Source of the DNA: Beroe forskalii
Lineage: Eukaryota; Ctenophora; Nuda; Beroida; Beroidae
Direction: 5' to 3'
DNA: 64,000 nucleotides
NCBI GenBank assembly: GCA_011033025.1
Contig: WFMF01000131.1
Coordinates: 186,001 to 250,000, forward strand
Under the pieces are notes generated by a model that saw only the letters and a program-made list of their open reading frames with translations, was not told the origin of the DNA and made no database searches. How positions within the stretch are numbered: position 1 is the first letter of the stretch; each line of letters opens with the position of its first letter. The position numbers and the translations under genes are program-made. Shown in pieces: positions 1 through 11,778 of this stretch.

Positions 1-1997
1 TTCAGCATGGTCTAAAGTACCGAAAACCGTCGAGAAACCTTCTCGACAATGATGGGTACACGACTTTGCCCTCAGCTACTGGAGTAAAGGTGGGGTGAGG
101 GAGATAAGTCGTGAGATGATGGAATCGTTAGTTACTGCTAAGGGGATTCTAATGGCGGTATTATGACGATGAATTCCATTCACAGCTTTTGAATACCAAA
201 GAAAATGTTTCAAAAGGTTAGTAAAATAATTTGAAGGAAGGAGGTTTATTAATGATCATGTTGCTTTTGATGAAGGGTGCTTTAAACAGAGAAACTGTTA
301 TTGTATGTGACTATATTGATGACTGCTCCATCAAAAAACAGAGCTGGATACGGTATTTTTGAATAATTGAATAAAGCCCTCGGCCGCGAATACCAAAGTT
401 TTATATAATTTATTAGTTTCTTCCGCTGGAACTCCCCCTTTTTTAACCATTGACGCAAATGATCCAGCACAAATAGCAATACAATGGGACTGCTTTGGAA
501 TAGCACCCATTTGTTTCCACAAAAAGAACTCCTATAGAATCGGACCTGGATCATTAAAAAGTTATTATAAAATCAATTTAAAAGGCGGCAAAAATTGCCG
601 AAATGCCAGACACCTCTGTGTCTTTGGAAACGTAACTCACCTTAAAAACCATTAAAAACTGGAAATGAATCGACTCGAGGAGGAAAGAGAGAAAGAGTGA
701 GACAAAGAACAGGTTAGTGCACCACCACGCTGCAAACCTTCAGATTGAAAAATCAAATGATACCTGGTTACAATGGGTGCGAGTGTACGCGCGGGGTTTC
801 GAACATACTGTTGTCTCGATCGACAAATTCTGTACAAATTTATAAACAAAGGGGGCACAAAAATCTAAAGGCAGCGGCTGGGGGTCACGTGGTTTTTTCA
901 GAGATTTGAGTAAAGAGGATGGTTGAATGCTGCTATGGAGCGATATAATTTGAAACATGGATTATATATAAGACTTATATGAGGAGGTAGGGGAGGGAGG
1001 AAAGTTTTAAGTAAAATTCGAACCCTGTCTCGTGCGCTAGAGTTATCTGTGATGCCAAATATTAGAAAAATAAATAAAACCAGCGGTTGATGAGAGGTTC
1101 GGCTTCGATTATACAATTTTTGGTCACCACAGCGGACATAAAATTAACGTGACTTTTTCTAAGAAATAAATTTCTCTGCACGACGGCAGTTTGATACAGT
1201 GGCTGTAAGAATTGGCCCATTTGGTCTAATGCCTCTCATTGTACCCTTCTTCCACTTCACTCACTTTCATTTTCACGGAGACAAACTGAAACATTTATAT
1301 AATTCGTATCAAAATCTTCAGATTCCTTTTGCCCTCAGTGGCTACTTATATTACGATTCCATGGTCAAATCCAATTGCAATAGAACTGTGTCACTAACTT
1401 TAATGGTTTTCGCTGCTGAGGGAGGTGCCGACTTATTACCAACCCTGTAGTTTAATCAGTCGCTAAAACCATTTCATTTAGAAAGGGCCACAAGCTACCC
1501 TCTGATTCTCTCGAGTGGGGTTGACGTCCTCAGATACTTTAAACTAAGCCCCCACATACGATCTTAACTCTCAACGCCTCCCTCTTTCACACGATCTAAA
1601 TAAACTCTACACACCAACTTCGCCATTTGAAGGCTGTACATATTGACAAGCCATGGTTGGTATGTATATATAACTATAAATACAGCCACATCAGGGCATG
1701 AAATTAAAATAATGCCTATTATAAATTTTACAGATTGGCAGGTATCCGAACGATCAAAGCAACAGCTGTCACCCGTTCCTTTGAGGCATCTCGATTGGAA
1801 AGCCCCTTTGAAAATTGGAATCGTGGGCCGTAGTAGCTACTCCCCCTTCCCGCCCTGGCCAGGGCGGTAACCCCCCGCGGTAAAAAGAAAACTGGCCAGG
1901 GGTATAAGTTAGAGATTTGAGTGTCACAGGGTGATAGTATAATAAGATAGATATAATAATAATATCATGATAATTGGGAGCAAATTTAAAACGATGA
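1..1997. other. No gene recognised
   Basis: I see no supported gene here. Short open frames occur on both strands but none shows a recognisable domain, a start in good context or a matched splice pattern. A GC-rich inverted motif lies near 1,853-1,885 (CCGCCCTGGCCAGGGCGG), a perfect hairpin-forming palindrome. The rest is AT-rich single-copy-looking sequence. Confidence 0.5.
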
Positions 1998-2700
1998 GAT
2001 GTCAAGAACGGGAAATGGTAGAGCCATGATCGAGGTCAGGTTTTGTTGATCTAAGATGGGAAAATGTTATAGGCTATAAGAGAAGTTCTGGTGACGTCAT
2101 TTTCACGTCACTATGACGTCATCAACTTAGCGAAATTTTGTTTCTTTTTTAGCGAAAATAGGCTAATTTCGAGCGCATTTTTTTCACCAAGAAGGAAAGG
2201 AGATAGCGGTCTGATTTTTCGGAACAATTTTTAGAAAATTTAAAGAGCTTTCAGAAAATCATACGGATTATTGGGCTATCTCGATTTTTCATCGAGATAT
2301 ACGCGATTTTCTAAGGTACGGTGAAAAATCGATTTCCAAATTATAGGACAAAAGTTAAATGAGTGAGGTGTCAAGAACTGCAACTTATCTTGAGATGAGA
2401 CCGGTCAAAGTATGTTGTACTAAGGTGGAATTGTCTTATAGGCTATATGGGAAGTTGGTTTGAGTCTATTTGGGTGCTGTGATGACGTCATCAAAATCGC
2501 GTAAAACCACTAAAATAGCGTATTTTGCGATAGAACGCTATTTTGCGCTACTTTGGACATCTCTAACTCAAATAGTTTTCATCGGATTATTACTTCATCA
2601 GTTTACTTTGATATGCTGCTTTTAAGACCTTAAGATTTAGCTACAAAACGAGTTTCAGGGCGATCGGTCGGAGATTGTTGTCGTGGGAGGCTTCTAAAAA
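1998..2700. repeat. Diverged tandem duplication with TGACGTCA motifs
   Basis: Two blocks starting near 1,998 and 2,366 share order and wording: GTCAAGAAC, then 'ttataggctata', then TGACGTCAT sites, then 'agcg' and 'ttttgcg' stretches. The period is about 365 bp and the copies are strongly diverged. The TGACGTCA octamers match the cAMP-response-element consensus, but here they travel with the repeat, so regulatory use is not implied. Confidence 0.45.
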
Positions 2701-2842
2701 TTGAACTGCAAATTGATTGAAATTACGTTTATGACGAAAAATTGTACTGTAATCCTATTCTGTGATACGATGGTCTACTGATAATGGTTTCTCCATGTCT
2801 TGCAGTGAATAGGGATGGGAAATATACGATGAACTAGTGGAG

Positions 2843-3090
2843 CACGTGAGTTGACGCGGACGTTTTGTAGAAATTAGGGGATTTAAAGAAATTGATATTT
2901 TGGGATTTTCGACTTGATTACGTTGAAATGAGTTTTAAATACGACTAATGCACGTGAAATTAGATCTAGTTGCCATATTTCAGCACGTGAGTACACACGG
3001 ACGTTTTGTAGAAATTAGGGGATTTGAAGAAATTTATGTTTACAGGATTTTCGACTTGATTATGTTGAAATGAGTTTAAATACGACTAAC
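2843..3090. repeat. Direct repeat, two copies, period about 140 bp
   Basis: Two long, near-identical blocks begin at 'agcacgtgagt' (about 2,840 and 2,981). They continue through a shared 'cggacgttttgtagaaatta' segment and 'ttttcgacttgatta' to 'tacgactaa'. The second copy runs directly into the minisatellite that follows. Confidence 0.8.
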
Positions 3091-3245
3091 GGGGGTCTGA
3101 ATAACGGGGGTCTGAATAACGGGGGTCCGAATGACGGGGGTCCGAATGACGGGGGGTCCGAATAACGGGGGTCCGAATAACAGGGGTCCGAATAACAGGG
3201 GCCCGAATAACGAAGGGGTCCGAATAACGAATAACGGGGTCCGAG
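3088..3245. repeat. Minisatellite, 14-16 bp unit (GGGGGTCCGAATAAC)
   Basis: About eleven tandem copies of GGGGGTCCGAATAAC or close variants (tctgaataac, ccgaatgac). Because the unit is near 15 bp, the minus strand reads as a repetitive open frame (YSDPR / VIRTP). That is a by-product of the repeat length and not a gene. Confidence 0.9.
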
Positions 3246-3282
3246 TAACATGGGTTTAAACTACATACATCTGTCAAGATAT

Positions 3283-3429
3283 CACCACCAAAACCGTTGG
3301 ACGGTTGGTCTAGCGTAACCCCCCGCGGGTTTGGATGTGACAACGGAACCTGAAAAGAGACAAAATGGGCTGATCACATCCAAACCAGCGGGGGGTTACT
3401 AGACCAACCGTCCAACGGTTTTGGTGGTG
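3283..3429. repeat. 147-bp hairpin (MITE-like inverted repeat)
   Basis: Arms of about 58 bp read CACCACCAAAACCGTTGG at the left and CCAACGGTTTTGGTGGTG at the right. The arms also share 'acggttggtct / agaccaaccgt' and 'ggtttggatgtga / tcacatccaaacc'. The loop is only about 30 bp. This is a non-autonomous DNA-element hairpin; no target-site duplication was clear. Confidence 0.85.
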
Positions 3430-4543
3430 TATTATATAATGCGATCATGCGTACAAATCCATATTAAATAAATATATGTGGAAATTCTAAGTTCTAAACC
3501 ACCATGTGACAAACAGAGAAACTTACCAGCAGATTGGAGCACGGCATGCCCGAGGTAAGGCTATCCGCTTGACATTCCTCATAGACAACCATGGTGACAG
3601 AGTCCAAAGAACACAGGGGGCAATGTCAGAGTCCAAAGAACACACGAGGGCAATATGTCACGGATATCTGTCAAATATACGCAGGAGGAATCTCAAGACG
3701 GAAAACGGTTGCGGAGGAAACGCTTACGGAGGAAGGCACGGGTTTTGACACACAAATTTAAACGTGGCGAAACTCTTTAAACGGGGGTGAAGGAGCTCGA
3801 TGAACAGGGCTTATAAATAACATGTGAGTATGACGAGCTGACAACCAATCATGGAGCAGGCTGAATCATTGCGATGCGATCATTGGGTGAGCGAGATCAC
3901 GTGTTAGTAAGGTGTGATCTGATTGGTTGCCCGGCAACATACAGTAGGGTGCATGCAAACTGTTTTGAGAAGGTTTCGAGGGTCACGTGGGTACAACAAA
4001 GCTCCTAATTGGATATCACCTAGAAGCGGAAGCATGTTGATTGGACGCTTTTGGGGGACCTTATCGGGGGTCGTTTGAGGGCTGCGCGGCTCCTTCTGCC
4101 ACGTTAAAATGCAGAGCACTAATAGGACACAGAGCAGTCCAAGTAAACAGACGGTTTCATTCCACAATTCACCACTTTAAACCAAGGTAATGACGTCATT
4201 TAGGGTAATCTAATAGTCTCTCACCATCATAGAACCGTGGGGAATTTCACTGCAATAAGGACTTAACAAGTTGAGGATGCATAATAGATATAAGAAGACG
4301 CATTGGAACCTGCAACAATTTGTGAAGATCAAACTTAACAAAAATTTTTATTGAGTTCAGAACATTGCAATACCTCTGCCAAATAATTTCTTTTCTCAAT
4401 AAAAAGTTAAAAGTTTATTAACTATAAATCAAAATTTCGCCGTTGTTAATAATCAGATAATAGAAGAATTGAACAGCACTATAACCGTGTACTTATTTCT
4501 AAATTCCGACTATTTTATTTCAATTATTGAGGTATGTAGATAT
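3430..4543. other. No supported gene; one hydrophobic open frame
   Basis: An open frame on the minus strand (3,904-4,167) encodes a leucine-rich membrane-like segment followed by a proline-rich stretch, which could be an anchored N-terminus. It starts only at TTG with an in-frame stop just upstream, and I found no continuing exon, so I do not call it. A CRE-like ATGACGTCAT sits at 4,190-4,199. Confidence 0.35.
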
Positions 4544-5204
4544 TAGGGCGTTTCATAATTTCCCAACTAGAGAACTGTATACTGTTCGGGGTCAAAAGCT
4601 ATCCTTCAGGACATAAAAAATTGACAGGAACAAGTTTCAGACGGAAAAAACAATTTCAAGCACGTGCACAGGCCACAGCCATTTTTACCTGTAAAAATCA
4701 TGATTTTCGATAAAAAGTCACCCATCTCTTTTTCTGCTTGAGTAACATATTTCTAAGCCTTCTCATCGTGTTCCTCGGCCCAGAAAATGGGTAGGGGGTA
4801 TAGGTCCAAAAATTTTTGACCAACGACCTTCAGAAGCTGAGTTATCTTCGATTTTCATACGCCCATATATGGGCATGCGCCTGTTTTTGCTGGCGTGCCC
4901 ATATGGGACATATGAAAATCGGTGATAACTCAGCTTCTGAAGGTCAGGTCGTTTTGGGACCTATACCCCATTTTCAGGCCGAGGAACACGATGGAGGCTT
5001 AGAAGTATGCCACTCAAGCAGAAAAAGATGGGTAACTTACCGAAAATCATGATTTTACAGGTAAAAATGGCTGTGGTCTGTGCACGTGCTTAAAGTTATT
5101 TTTTCGTCTGAAACTTTTTTCTGTCAATTTCTTATGTCCTAAAGGATAGCTTTTGACCCCGAACAATATACAATTCTCTAGTTGGGAAATTATGAAACGC
5201 CCTA
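4544..5204. mobile_element. hAT-type MITE, 661 bp, perfect 8-bp target duplication
   Basis: The element begins TAGGGCGTTTCATAATTTCC and ends in its reverse complement (GGAAATTATGAAACGCCCTA). It is almost palindromic throughout; the centre lies at about 4,880, where CCCATATATGGGCATGCGCC faces GGCGTGCCCATATGGG. It is flanked by the identical octamer GTAGATAT at 4,536-4,543 and 5,205-5,212. An 8-bp duplication with a T/CAGGG-type end is the signature of hAT transposition. It encodes no transposase, so it is non-autonomous. Short open frames inside are shadows of the palindrome. Confidence 0.93.
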
Positions 5205-5377
5205 GTAGATATGCAACAGCAGAATGGTGTAACTCTATACATATTCTCAAGTATTCTGAAATTTAGTGTTATACAATCACAAATTAGCAAAGCTGCAAGG
5301 AAAGAAGGCAATCCTAATGCCTACAAAGACGGCCTTGGCGATCAGGGTCCATTCATCCAATTCATCATATAATATTA

Positions 5378-5610
5378 GGCGCCCGTAATGTTCGTCGGTC
5401 GATCCAATGGAATTGGTCGATCGATCAACTTCATTTGAACAAGTGATGTGTTTTACTGGTCCCTAATGACTTGAATCGTGTTTGAATGAGCAATATTTAG
5501 TTGTTTCCCTACTAACTCCAAGATTTTCTATTTGAAACACATCAGTCGATCAAATGACGTTGATCGATTGACCAATTCCATTCGATCGACGGACGAACGT
5601 TATGGGCACC
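5378..5610. mobile_element. Harbinger-type MITE, 233 bp, TTA target duplication
   Basis: The termini are GGCGCCCGTAATGTTCGTCG at the left and CGACGGACGAACGTTATGGG followed by CACC at the right. The inverted arms of about 60 bp also include 'ggtcgatcgatcaac' facing 'gttgatcgattgacc'. Both sides carry TTA (5,375-5,377 and 5,611-5,613), the duplication expected for PIF/Harbinger elements. There is no coding capacity. Confidence 0.85.
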
Positions 5611-5873
5611 TTAAATCAAAGTTCGTATAATGTGTAATGAGTTGGTATGCATGGCAGCATCCCTACAATAAGGTTCCTGATGGCGCGGTTACTAGGGCCT
5701 TGGCCGAGTAATACCATTCCACCCCAAAGTAATTAAAGAAGGTGCAGAGTGAATCCCTTACTGAGCCCTCTTCAGGTCAAAGTTCCTTCAGGTTTAACAA
5801 GCACACATCTTTACATGCAAGATGCAACAGTTATCTCCCTCTCCCCTTCACACCATTTAATCTGTCACAGCTT

Positions 5874-6923
5874 TCAGAGCTTCTGTGATTCCGAGCTTCT
5901 AAATGTGTTGCGGGACATCTGTGACCTCAAAGTTACTCGGCGCCTGGAGAATTGAGGGGTGAATGGCTCTGGCTGGCACTTCAAAACCCTCATCATGAAT
6001 TGCCTGATATCTCTTATTCGGATTATGTATATCACTGGATTAATTGTGCTGTTAACTGGAATGGTATATAAGTACATCCATATGCAAACCTCTGGTGGAA
6101 TGTTCATTGTACTCATAATACCAAACACAAAAGAAAAATGAGTAGCTACTAAAAAACAGAAAGGTATATTAAAGGTTAAATAAACTGCTGCCAGAATGAC
6201 AATTGTTACCGTGGCTGAGTTTTTCTTTCTTATTCCAATTCCCGAGTTTCCCTGAACGTTTTGTGAGTTGCATCTTGGTGATTTGGTCTTCTTATTCTTC
6301 AGAAGACAGGTGGATAAAAGGCAACTCATGAAAATTGGGAGTAGTGGTAATATATATTCTACAATGACACAGACAATGAAAAAAGCCTTGTACATGTACT
6401 CTGAACTGTCTGCTTGAAATACCTCTAAGAGATCAAGGTCACACATTCCAAAAATCGGGAAAAAAGCATAGGACCCTCCATACCACCAAGGAAATGACTG
6501 TTGAACCAGAAGGACTACAAGGTATGCTGTGATGGGCCATGTGGCATGTTTGTAGTTGAGTCTGAGGAAAGGCCTGAACATGGTCAATGTCCTGAGGATA
6601 CTCATCAAACCAACACAGAAAACAGAAAGTCTACTGAAAACTTGGAAAAGGTAGCCCCAAGCAGAGCAGAGAAAAGGGACAGAAAAGAAATAGGGCTTTC
6701 CTTCAGAGAAGTTGGAGACTGCAGAGGGAAGGAATAGAGCACAGATAACAAGATCAACAGCATTCATGAAAATGTAGAGCAGGGAAACATAGCTGGATTT
6801 GTCCTGGTACTTCCTGATGAAGTAGGTTAGGGAGAGCAAGTTGGCAGGCACTCCAAGGCTGAAAGATAAGGTACTTGCAATTCCATAGGGCCACAGTTTG
6901 ATTGTTAACATCAGCACTTGATA
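5874..6923 (-). CDS. Class A (rhodopsin-like) G-protein-coupled receptor
   Basis: A cell-surface seven-helix receptor of about 345 residues from the first ATG (6,911), coupling presumably to G proteins; the ligand is unknown. Visible landmarks: TM1 with GVPANLLSL, where N occupies the conserved helix-1 position; a TM2 aspartate in MNAVDLV; a cysteine before TM3 (LCSAW) and one in the second extracellular loop (GMCDLD) for the canonical disulphide; TM6 with NIPFCF; TM7 with NSTINPVIY, a clear NPxxY. The DRY motif is replaced by LRT (SILRTL). The basic tail (FSRRRVTLRSQMSR) is serine-rich, suiting phosphorylation. A strong acceptor (TTTTCAG) lies just upstream at 6,924, and the frame stays open to it (Tyr-Gln-Val-Leu before Met), so a short 5' exon may exist. 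Identity as a GPCR is firm; the subfamily is unknown. Confidence 0.9.
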   Translation of the reverse strand, partial: YQVLMLTIKLWPYGIASTLSFSLGVPANLLSLTYFIRKYQDKSSYVSLLYIFMNAVDLVICALFLPSAVSNFSEGKPYFFSVPFLCSAWGYLFQVFSRLSVFCVGLMSILRTLTMFRPFLRLNYKHATWPITAYLVVLLVQQSFPWWYGGSYAFFPIFGMCDLDLLEVFQADSSEYMYKAFFIVCVIVEYILPLLPIFMSCLLSTCLLKNKKTKSPRCNSQNVQGNSGIGIRKKNSATVTIVILAAVYLTFNIPFCFLVATHFSFVFGIMSTMNIPPEVCIWMYLYTIPVNSTINPVIYIIRIRDIRQFMMRVLKCQPEPFTPQFSRRRVTLRSQMSRNTFRSSESQKL

Positions 6924-7019
6924 CTGAAAATAAAGAAATAATTAATGACGAGAGAAATAAAGAATGAAAACACCTATGAAGTTTGAAGAAATCGTTTATT
7001 AAGGTGATATATGCCACTC

Positions 7020-10000
7020 AGCTAATAGCAGTGTTCTTATACTCTATAACAGTTCACAAATCACACTGCCTAAATATAACTCAATTTGATAGCGGTAGAT
7101 GAAAGTAACTTGAAAAGATGTGCAACTGTTACTATCTGTGAAACTGTTACTATCTGGTAAATCAGTGAATTCACAAATTCTGAGACATTTAGCAGTATTG
7201 TTAAATATTTAGCCGGTTACTGGACCAACGATCTCTGACTTTTTGTGTGGCAAAAACATCCTCCTTCCTCATTTGAAATTCGTTTTTAGCAACATGAAGA
7301 GATGTGCAATATTCTGATAATCTGGACATACTGAAAATGAAGATATTGATTGACAAAGAGAAATAAAGAAAATTATGAAAACACTAGCAGGCCCGTTGGG
7401 CCTGCAAATACCCAGCACCTCGTTCGCAAATCTCGACCTTTGCAATTCAAATTGATTGGATACTTTTTACGGCATCAAAAATTTCAATCAGATCAAAAGT
7501 TATGAGTGCCAGCGAAATGAAACAGCATTAAACATTGACTTTTATGAAGGAGCAGAGAAAAATAGCTCGTCGGTTAGTTGTTTAAAACCATGTGAGTTTT
7601 GCTCCGTTTTGATTTGCACGATAAATTTATTGTGACAACTGATTCTCATACTGACATTCAACAATTTTGCTTCGTTCACATTATTCCAGGCCAGGAACTG
7701 TCTTCGTAATGTTTTATATTCGACTCGATTAAATTGTACACTTTGTAAACCTCAAATTGATCTGAACAGTCAATTTTGAAACTACATCTGGAATATCCTC
7801 TGTTATGTCCATTCTAAATCTTGAGATCTTGAATTTTCAGTAAAGAAAAACGTCAAATTTTCAAAACTGCAGCACAGGATTTTAAAACATTGGTAGCGTA
7901 ATAGAAAGCACTCTCAAAGGACTGATTATAAGCTGCACGTGCACAAAATTTAGTTTCCATAGCAACGGCACCAATATGCACCATTTACCCTAGTTTCTCT
8001 TGATAATCTCTTGGCAAGGTCAAAAAATTTTCATCGGAAGGGAAAAAACGCGAGTTACGAAATTATAATCAAGATTTTCGAGGTGTTATAAAATATTTAT
8101 ACGAGATTAAGAACCAAAAAAGCTTCGAGATCTGCAGAAGACAGAAGTCAATCAAACTAAAATTTTATTGTTCTCGACACACATATTATCCCTTACATCA
8201 CTACATAGAGCCTAGTTATATTTGAGCTTAAGTAACCGACTCATGAGAGAAGTATGGGTCTGTTTTAATTCTGTCAGTGAAGTGTCAAATCGTTACTCAT
8301 ATTCACAGCCTACTCACTACTAGTTACATGGGGAAATGCGTCGAAGGTCACCCACTGTCTGGTACTTGGTAAAAAAGGCCATGGCTAGTTAGAACAAGAA
8401 GATAATATTTTAGAACCGTCAGTGTCTATATACTACCCTAAATTTACGTTCTATAGAAAATCGTAAATGTCAAATTAATGACAAGGCTTTCACAACAATG
8501 AATAAATTAAATAAATCAACATAAAGACCATATTTGAGCTATATTATGTCGTTCGTTATGCTATATACAGTATACAGTATAATAATTATAAATACTATAT
8601 AGCTAGAATACCTTCATCCTAACGAACAACGCCAGCAAGGCCTCGTACCTGCCCTTAGTAAGTTATGTAAAACACTTCTTTGGAATAATACACAGTGCAG
8701 CTGAAGTGCAAAACGATTGTCTCTTGACCGAGATTTTTTCCTCAAGTACTAAAAACTTTACGGACCTATGCTACAGAGCACCTTATGTCTGCTTTTGCGC
8801 ACAATCACACTTATACAAATCGCCGATAAGTGCCGAATTAGCGCCCATAGGTTTTTTTCGGCACTGATTTTCGTCACCTCTTATAGGCACCTATAGGCGC
8901 CGAAAAATAATATTTTTCAATTTATCGGCGATCATCGGCTCCTATATGTGTATAGGCGCCGATAAGCGCCTATACACCGATTATCGGCGCTTTCCTAAAC
9001 TCATTTCATTTCCTGTAGGTACTCATGATACGGTCTCAACTCTCAGAAGCAGACGATCTACAGCACTGGAAATATACTGCCACTGAAACCAATACACATA
9101 TCTGGCTGACAGGTAAATTATACTCAGAAGTCCCCCCCTTCTTTCTCAATTACTCAATTATTGAAATCGCTAAAGACAGACATTTATTTAATGTTCCGCA
9201 TGGTGCGTAGTCCGGGATTTAATAATTGAAGACATTTTCGCCGACCGATATTTTGAAATTCGCAATGAAATTCTATAACTGACATTTGAGTTTTGACTGT
9301 TGCACAATATCAACTCTTCACTGATCATGTGACTCGTTTGACAGGTAGGTACAATGTATACAAGCGTAAAACAGTGACGTGATGAGAAAGAGAGGAGACT
9401 GTTAAAATCCAGCCCCTATCCGAACACCTCCGATCTCTTCCTTGTGATACAGACCCATGCTCACTGCTCAGGGTCTCAGGTAGAAACTCACCCCAATTTT
9501 CTAGAGGTCTAAGATCGCCTCAAACCCAAATATTACACTATGGGATGAGGTTAAGTGAATCCTCCCGGGGATTCTATCAAAAATACCTTGTTTTAGCTTC
9601 AGCGCACGGTCAAAATTTTCTAAATTTGAATTACGAATTGAAACACATCGATCTCAGTCTTAACTAATAGCTTTATAGTTTCATGGTTATAACTGCTCAG
9701 AAGTCACCGCCATTCTCAACTATTAAAATCGCTAAGAAATGTTCTGCATGGTGGAGTTAAGGAAGTATATTTTGACTTATAATACTTTAATGTAAGATAC
9801 AATAAGTTTCGGAAGACTAAAGCACTTCTTCGACGCATGAAATGGCTAAAAACTGTAAAATCCAGGTTTTCAGCGTCGATACTACAGACAGGCACTACCC
9901 GAAAGAAGCGAATCAATCCCAAACAAGAGAGACAACCCATTCCCAGCTTCCCTAACCCTGACCCGGGTTGGCTCGGAGAATCGACACAAATCTGAGACTT

Positions 10001-10245
10001 ACAGTGGTGAGCTTCCTTTACTTCCTTGAGAGTCAATAGTTCTCTATTCTTGCTAATGTTTATGCTTTTATGGACATGTCTACGGGCACTACTAGGGCAG
10101 GCATCACATTCAGAGTCCTCTTTTTGTGCCCTAATTCGGGGATCAGCGACTCTCCTGTTCGATTATCCATGATAATGACGTCACCCACATTCAGAAAAAC
10201 ATGGTTCTTACCGTTTCTTATTAATTCTCTTAATTAAACACTTTC
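7020..10245. other. Intergenic, no gene recognised
   Basis: AT-rich sequence with no supported coding region. A short perfect hairpin, GCAGGCCCGTTGGGCCTGC, is at about 7,388-7,406. Small duplications occur (for example 'gtgaaactgttactatctg' copies near 7,120-7,155). The GCCGATAA-rich block is listed separately. Confidence 0.5.
8818..8992. repeat. Imperfect inverted repeats of GCCGATAAG/GCGCC motifs
   Basis: The block contains repeated and inverted forms of 'cgccgataag', 'ataggcgcc' and 'atcggcg' (for example TTATCGGCGATCATCGG and TATAGGCGCCGATAAGCGCC). It looks like a small degenerate palindromic element. No target duplication was seen. Confidence 0.6.
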
Positions 10246-10620
10246 AGATCGATCACCCTGGCTCAAGAGAAGGGTGCCGGGGCATGGCTTTCTGTTCTTC
10301 CCCTAGGTTCACTTGGATGGGTGCTGAACAAGGAAGAGTTTCGGGATGCACTCGGGCTGAGATACGGCTGGCAAATTCCTAACATCCCAGCATTTTGTGT
10401 TTGTGGCAAGAAGAACTCTGTAGACCACACCTTGATTTGTAAAAATGGTGGCTACTTGATCTTCAGACACAACAAGATTCGTGACACAAATGCTGCGTTT
10501 CTACGGGAAGTTTGCCATGACGTTAAAACTGAGCCTGAGTTGATCCCGATTGACTCTAGTCAGACAGTCCAAGGGAACACGGAGGAGAGAGCTCGCCTCG
10601 ACATTTCTGCTCGTAATTTT
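10246..10620 (+). pseudogene. Retroelement reverse-transcriptase C-terminal region, 5' part
   Basis: The frame reads LAQEKGAGAWLSVLPL, then FRDALGLRYGW, then a metal-binding-looking CVCGKKNSVDHTLICKNGG, RHNKIRD, FLREVC and ERARLDISARNF. I recognise this order from the C-terminal end of reverse-transcriptase proteins that are abundant in cnidarian and other marine-invertebrate genomes. The CxC-x6-H-x4-C pattern with the following RHN/RD is characteristic of them. The region ends abruptly at 10,620, where a CAACGTT-rich element starts, and resumes at 12,966. The polymerase domain is not present upstream, so this is a truncated, dead copy. Confidence 0.85.
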
Positions 10621-10854
10621 GGTTGCCAACGTTGCAGTAACGTTGCAATACATTTTACCAAGGTTGCAAAAGGTTGCAACGGGGTTGCAACGTTGGCAAC
10701 CTATTGCAACGTATACTAAACGTTTCAATTGTTACCTTTTGGAACGTTGCCTAGGCAACGTTGTGAAACGACATTTAAACGTTTCTTTTGAAACGTTACA
10801 AAATAATTCCAATGGAACGTTTCAGCAACTTCAAAAATCCAACGTTAAGGAACG

Positions 10855-11415
10855 TTGCATATGGAACGTATTTTAAACGTTTCCAAGTAACTTGTATGCA
10901 ACGTTACTTTGATACGTTTGAAATACGTTGTTTCAACGTCTCAAGTAACTTGTATGCAACGTTACTTTGAAACTTTGAAATACGTTGTTTTAACGTTTCC
11001 AAGTAACTTGTATGCAACGTTACTTTGATACGTTTGAAATACGTTGTTTTAACGTTTCAAGTAACTTGTATGCAACGTCATTTTGAAACTTTTGAAATAC
11101 GTTGTTTTAACGTTTCAAAGTAACTTGTATACAACGTTACTTTTGATAAGTTTGTAATACGTTGTTTTAACGTTTGCAAATAACTTGTATGTAACGTTAC
11201 TTTTGAAACGTCTGAACTACGTTGTTTAACGTTTACAAGGAACTGTATGCAACGTTATTTTGATACGTTTGAATTACGTTGTTTTAACGTTTCCAATTAA
11301 TTTGTATACAACGTTATTTTGAAACGTCTGAACTACGCTGTTTAAACGTTTAGAGGTAACTTGTACGCAACGTTACTTTGATACGTTTGAAATACGTTGT
11401 TTTAACGTTTCCAAG
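10855..11415. repeat. Tandem array, 60-61 bp unit rich in AACGTT
   Basis: About nine copies follow the plan 'aacgtttccaagtaacttg', 'tatgcaacgttactttga', 'tacgtttgaaatacgttgtttt'. The self-complementary hexamer AACGTT recurs throughout. Open frames crossing the array (for example 10,550-10,876) are repeat artefacts. Confidence 0.88.
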
Positions 11416-11463
11416 CGCTTCCCTGTTCTAAATCTAAATCTGGGGAAGCGTGCTGTCGAACTC

Positions 11464-11778
11464 GACGGACGTTGCCCCGTCTATTTCTTCTGACTGGATG
11501 GCTATCAAGGCGAGGTTGCAAAGTGACGTCCAAATGTGGAACGTTGCGCCGCGCGCGAGGGTAGGGTAACATCCTACGAGCGTGCTGCGCATCGCGAACT
11601 GATGTTATACATTTTTAGCAAAAGACGCGGCTTGTCAATGTCAGACGTTGTCTGAATTGGCCGTAGGATGTTACCCCACCCTCACGCGCGGCGCAACGTT
11701 CCACATTTGGACGACTGGCGGTCACTTTGCGCTCTCGCCATCCAGTCAGAAGAAATTTAGACGGGCAACGTCCGTCGA
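11464..11778. repeat. GC-rich inverted repeat, about 315 bp
   Basis: The left arm runs CGACGGACGTTGCC, then TTCTTCTGACTGGATGG, then ACGTTGCGCCGCGCG, then GTAACATCCTAC. The right arm returns these as GTAGGATGTTACCCC, CGCGCGGCGCAACGT, CCATCCAGTCAGAAGAA and GGCAACGTCCGTCG. A third, partial copy of the inner segment follows at about 11,848-11,905 (GTAGGATGTTATTTGTTACC). It is a palindromic module within the CAACGTT element. Confidence 0.8.

Noticed and set aside
3904-4167. Minus-strand frame with a hydrophobic N-terminus, possibly a membrane-anchored enzyme exon
   Set aside because: It begins at TTG with an upstream in-frame stop, and no downstream exon with matching domain was found.
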